Shown: positions 61,717 through 64,000 of the stretch, in pieces
Layout of the letters: the number at the start of each line of letters is the position of its first letter
How positions within the stretch are numbered: the stretch's first letter is position 1
DNA from: Achromobacter ruhlandii
GTDB taxonomy: Bacteria; Pseudomonadota; Gammaproteobacteria; Burkholderiales; Burkholderiaceae_B
DNA: 64,000 nucleotides
NCBI RefSeq assembly: GCF_902859695.1
Contig: NZ_CADIJL010000032.1
Location: 1 to 64,000, forward strand
Direction: 5' to 3'
Notes under the pieces: generated by a model
Databases searched by the model: none
What the model was told of the DNA's origin: nothing
The model's input: only the letters and a program-made list of their open reading frames with translations
Made by a program: the position numbers and the translations under genes

Positions 61717-63296
61717 GTACTTGCCAGCGCCATGAAGCGCCCTATGTCGCTGCCCGCCGTGGCGAGCATGTCGTTGATGGCGTCGACCATGGGGTCGACC
61801 TGGTCGTCGTGGGCATGGCTATCGTCAGCGGTGAAGGCCTCGCACTCCGCGATGAAGTCGTTCACCCACGGGGCCTCCTCGGGAATACACACCAGCCCCG
61901 CCTCGAGGTAGCTCTGGACGTCCATGACCCGCGTCAGCTTGTCCTTGTCCCGGGGAACGCCCTTGACGGGGATATGCCCGCCGGCGGCGATCTCCTGGAC
62001 CAGCCCGGTACCGCTCGACTTGTCCTCGATGAGGAACTGCCGCAGCGGCGCCGACAGCTTCGGATTGAACGGCTTGTGCTTGGCCCAGAAGTCCAGCGCC
62101 CGGCGCTTGAGCTCCGGCGCCTGCCATTTGCCGCGCAACAGATCCAGCAGGTACAGCTTGCCGTCGTCGCCCAGGCCCCAGCATTCGAAGACGCTGTAGT
62201 CGTTGCGTTCGGCCGTCTTCTGGGCCGTGTCGGCAAACACCTTGCGCGCCACGATCCGGGGCGGCACCGCGTACCGGCCGAACCAGGCGCCCTTGATCAG
62301 GTCACCACCCAGCGGCGCCGGGCGTTGCTGGTACTGCGCCGAGAATACGTACCGGCTGACGCGAGCGCCCTCCTGGTCCGTGCCGGCGCCGGCCTCCATG
62401 GCCAGCAGATCCGCCAGCGGCTCCTTGTAGGGCCAGTAGCTGAAGCGCCCCTTCTCGTCCCGTACGCTGCTGTCGACCTTGGCCTGCAGCTCGGCCGGCA
62501 GGCCTGCCACATAGGCGTCGTGGATCAGCGCCGGGATGACGACCTGTTCCCAGTCCGAGCCAAGGTTTCCGGCCTCGATGAAGCCGGTCACGTCCTCCTG
62601 CGCCAGGCGCTGCATGATCACGATGATCGGCGTGTCGGGGTTGGCCCGACGGCTTTTCACCGTGGCGATCAGGTCGCGATTCGCCTTGGCACGCCGCGGC
62701 TTGCTGTAGGCGTCGCCGACCTTGAGCGGGTCATCGATGACGATGGCGCCCTGCCACCCTTGCGCCATGTGCCCGGCGCGAAAGCCGGTGATCTGGCCGC
62801 CGAGCGATACCGCGTAGACGCCACCGGCCTTGCGGCCATCGACCTCGATGTTCCAGCGCTTCTTGCTTTTTGCGTCCGCGGCGACCTTAAGCGGCCACAG
62901 TTCCTGGAACTCATCAGACTGGACCAACTCCTTCGCAGTCTGCGAGTTCAGCAGTGCCAGGTCATCGGAGTAGCTGATGTGCAGGAACCGGGCGCGCGGG
63001 TTCAGCGCCAGACCCCGGGCCATCAGGTTGATGGCGACCAGCTCGGTCTTCGACGAGCCCGGCGGCACATTGATGACCAGGTTCTTGATGCGGCCGTCGA
63101 TGACGTCCTGCACCTTCTGCGCGATCAGCTCATGGTGCCAGTTGACCCGGAACTTGATGGCATGGCGGTGCTTGAAGAAGTACCGGCTGAAGAACAGGTG
63201 GTCCTGTTCGCATAGAGCCTTGGCCGTGGCGCGCAGGACGGCGGGGTCAGTACTCGCCTTGCAGCTTAGCGACGGCGGCGGCGACTTCTCTTTCAT
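61713..63296 (-). CDS. terL: terminase large subunit
   Basis: The 527-residue protein has an N-terminal ATPase with Walker [10 protein letters not shown] (about 78-86) and Walker [10 protein letters not shown], motif [20 protein letters not shown], and a C-terminal RNase-H nuclease ([24 protein letters not shown]). It cuts and pumps DNA through the portal. It overlaps the terS gene by 50 bases. Confidence 0.93.
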   Translation of the reverse strand: MKEKSPPPSLSCKASTDPAVLRATAKALCEQDHLFFSRYFFKHRHAIKFRVNWHHELIAQKVQDVIDGRIKNLVINVPPGSSKTELVAINLMARGLALNPRARFLHISYSDDLALLNSQTAKELVQSDEFQELWPLKVAADAKSKKRWNIEVDGRKAGGVYAVSLGGQITGFRAGHMAQGWQGAIVIDDPLKVGDAYSKPRRAKANRDLIATVKSRRANPDTPIIVIMQRLAQEDVTGFIEAGNLGSDWEQVVIPALIHDAYVAGLPAELQAKVDSSVRDEKGRFSYWPYKEPLADLLAMEAGAGTDQEGARVSRYVFSAQYQQRPAPLGGDLIKGAWFGRYAVPPRIVARKVFADTAQKTAERNDYSVFECWGLGDDGKLYLLDLLRGKWQAPELKRRALDFWAKHKPFNPKLSAPLRQFLIEDKSSGTGLVQEIAAGGHIPVKGVPRDKDKLTRVMDVQSYLEAGLVCIPEEAPWVNDFIAECEAFTADDSHAHDDQVDPMVDAINDMLATAGSDIGRFMALAST

Positions 63297-63720
63297 CCAC
63301 CACCACCGTCTTCTGTTCTATCGGACCGCCGCCGGCACCCGTGTGCTCCCGCTTGTTCGTGAATGCGCCGCCCACCTCCTTGGCGGCCTGCTCCAGCACG
63401 CCGGCCGCGCCGACGACGTTGCCTCGGCTGATGTGCTTGTCATAGATCCTGCCGAGCTGCCGCAGGCGAAACGCCTGGTCAGCGATGGGGATCTCGGCGA
63501 TTTCCTCTCGGAAGCGTTGCCGGGTGTCGTGGAATAGCTGGACCCACTTCTTGGCCAGGTCTTTGCCGGCGACCTTGGTCGGGTCGTACTGCGCGATCTG
63601 CATGCGGGGCACGTCCAGCCCGAATTCATCCTTGACGGCTTCAGCGACCTGGCTCGGGGTGTCCCAGCAGGCCAAAGCCTGGACGATGAAGCGCTTGTGG
63701 GCCTCACCCAACTTCGCCAT
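63247..63720 (-). CDS. terS: terminase small subunit (DUF2280-type)
   Basis: The 157-residue protein begins [47 protein letters not shown], a helix-turn-helix DNA-binding start of DUF2280 terminase small subunits. A helical middle ([27 protein letters not shown]) follows. It recognises the packaging site. A TTGGAGG ribosome-binding site precedes the ATG. It is the first gene of the visible structural operon. Confidence 0.85.
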   Translation of the reverse strand: MAKLGEAHKRFIVQALACWDTPSQVAEAVKDEFGLDVPRMQIAQYDPTKVAGKDLAKKWVQLFHDTRQRFREEIAEIPIADQAFRLRQLGRIYDKHISRGNVVGAAGVLEQAAKEVGGAFTNKREHTGAGGGPIEQKTVVVDEREVAAAVAKLQGEY

Positions 63721-64000
63721 TCCGCAGAGCCTCCAATTTCAAGGTAAAACTGCTATCTCGCTACAAATCCACCATGGACAAAAAGAATGGCCACATTTTC
63801 GGAACGGCGGGGCCTAGTGCCGGTACAAGACGCTTTCCAACGGAACAGCGTGGATACCGCGCTAAGAACTCGATTGTGGAATTTTCTTGCATCAACGGTC
63901 TTCGCACACCACCATCCCGAAGAGTGCCTTGACGGCATATGCGGAGACATATGGATTTTTCTGTTGAATCAGGATAGGGACACACTCCCTCCTTTCTTCC
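63721..64000. other. 280-bp region upstream of terS, no gene recognised
   Basis: I find no frame with protein-like composition or ribosome-binding site. The region probably carries the late promoter and packaging site; neither can be shown from sequence alone. The window ends here. Confidence 0.4.

Larger units (their letters stand above)
32610..64000. mobile_element. contractile-tailed prophage, left end to window edge (right end not seen)
   Basis: A complete morphogenesis set (terminase, portal, capsid, sheath, tube, tape measure, baseplate, fibre, lysis) on the minus strand follows 8.7 kb of low-GC regulatory and accessory genes. The left boundary is placed where the Tad prepilin gene loses homology and GC content falls sharply. 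Head genes are of the DUF1073/DUF2213/DUF2184/DUF4054 type and the tail is DUF3383/DUF3277 type, so the virion is myovirus-like and not Mu, P2 or lambda. Replication, integrase and attR must be right of the window. A frameshift in the portal gene would make it defective if real. Confidence 0.9.

Noticed and set aside
63761-63985. Minus-strand 74-codon frame upstream of terS
   Set aside because: Composition and absence of a ribosome-binding site suggest noncoding sequence.
1-64000. CRISPR arrays, tRNA, tmRNA or rRNA genes
   Set aside because: I saw no short regularly spaced repeats, no cloverleaf with a CCA-adjacent T-arm, and no rRNA signature. The only tandem repeats are protein-coding VCBS units.

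Overview
The window is a GC-rich betaproteobacterial chromosome segment followed by a prophage. Product content (LapA-type RTX adhesin with LapG and LapD, SelO, BPSS1780-family membrane protein, APH-type homoserine kinase, FHA-fused CpaF) and codon use point to Alcaligenaceae, most likely Bordetella or a close relative such as Achromobacter. The genus is an inference from protein resemblance; no rRNA or tRNA gene is present to confirm it.

Region 1 (1-16.7 kb) is a cyclic-di-GMP surface-adhesion locus. It holds the 3' end of a giant VCBS/vWA/RTX adhesin, a LapG-type periplasmic cysteine protease, and a LapD-type inside-out c-di-GMP receptor with degenerate GGDEF and EAL domains. In the middle are an M48 lipoprotein peptidase, aroC and a membrane-bound EAL phosphodiesterase. 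Then comes a second LapD-like receptor whose 3' end overlaps a sensor histidine kinase, which in turn meets a convergent OmpR-type response regulator. Adhesin release, its protease, two receptors, one hydrolase and a two-component system therefore sit within 17 kb.

Region 2 (16.9-23.8 kb) is housekeeping: selO, a DUF2069 protein, a YihY-type membrane protein, a CBS-pair protein, dusA, thrB and a BPSS1780-family membrane protein. A strong bidirectional terminator separates the CBS gene from dusA.

Region 3 (23.4-32.6 kb, minus strand) is a tightly coupled Tad/Flp pilus operon. In transcription order it is prepilin-like fragment, tadG-like, tadE-like, unknown secreted protein, cpaB, cpaC, FHA-cpaF, tadB, tadC and DUF192. 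Most junctions are 4-base start/stop overlaps. Its first visible gene is cut off at the prepilin cleavage region, exactly where a prophage begins.

Region 4 (32.6-64.0 kb) is a contractile-tailed prophage that runs off the right edge. Its left 8.7 kb is low-GC accessory and regulatory DNA: an OLD-like ATPase/TOPRIM protein, a broken SRAP gene, a LexA-box-controlled divergent pair, a BRO antirepressor diverging from an Arc-type ribbon-helix-helix repressor over a repeated operator, and three unrecognised genes. Then, on the minus strand and read from right to left, come terminase small and large subunits, portal (frameshifted), gpF-like head protein, DUF2213 protease with a nested scaffold, cement, capsid, connectors, sheath, tube, a tail chaperone with a -1 frameshift, tape measure, baseplate, fibre, and a holin/endolysin/Rz/Rz1 lysis cassette. 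No integrase is in the window. The most rewarding places for a second look are the left-end accessory genes, the Arc/BRO switch, the disrupted Tad operon, and the second LapD paired with a two-component system.
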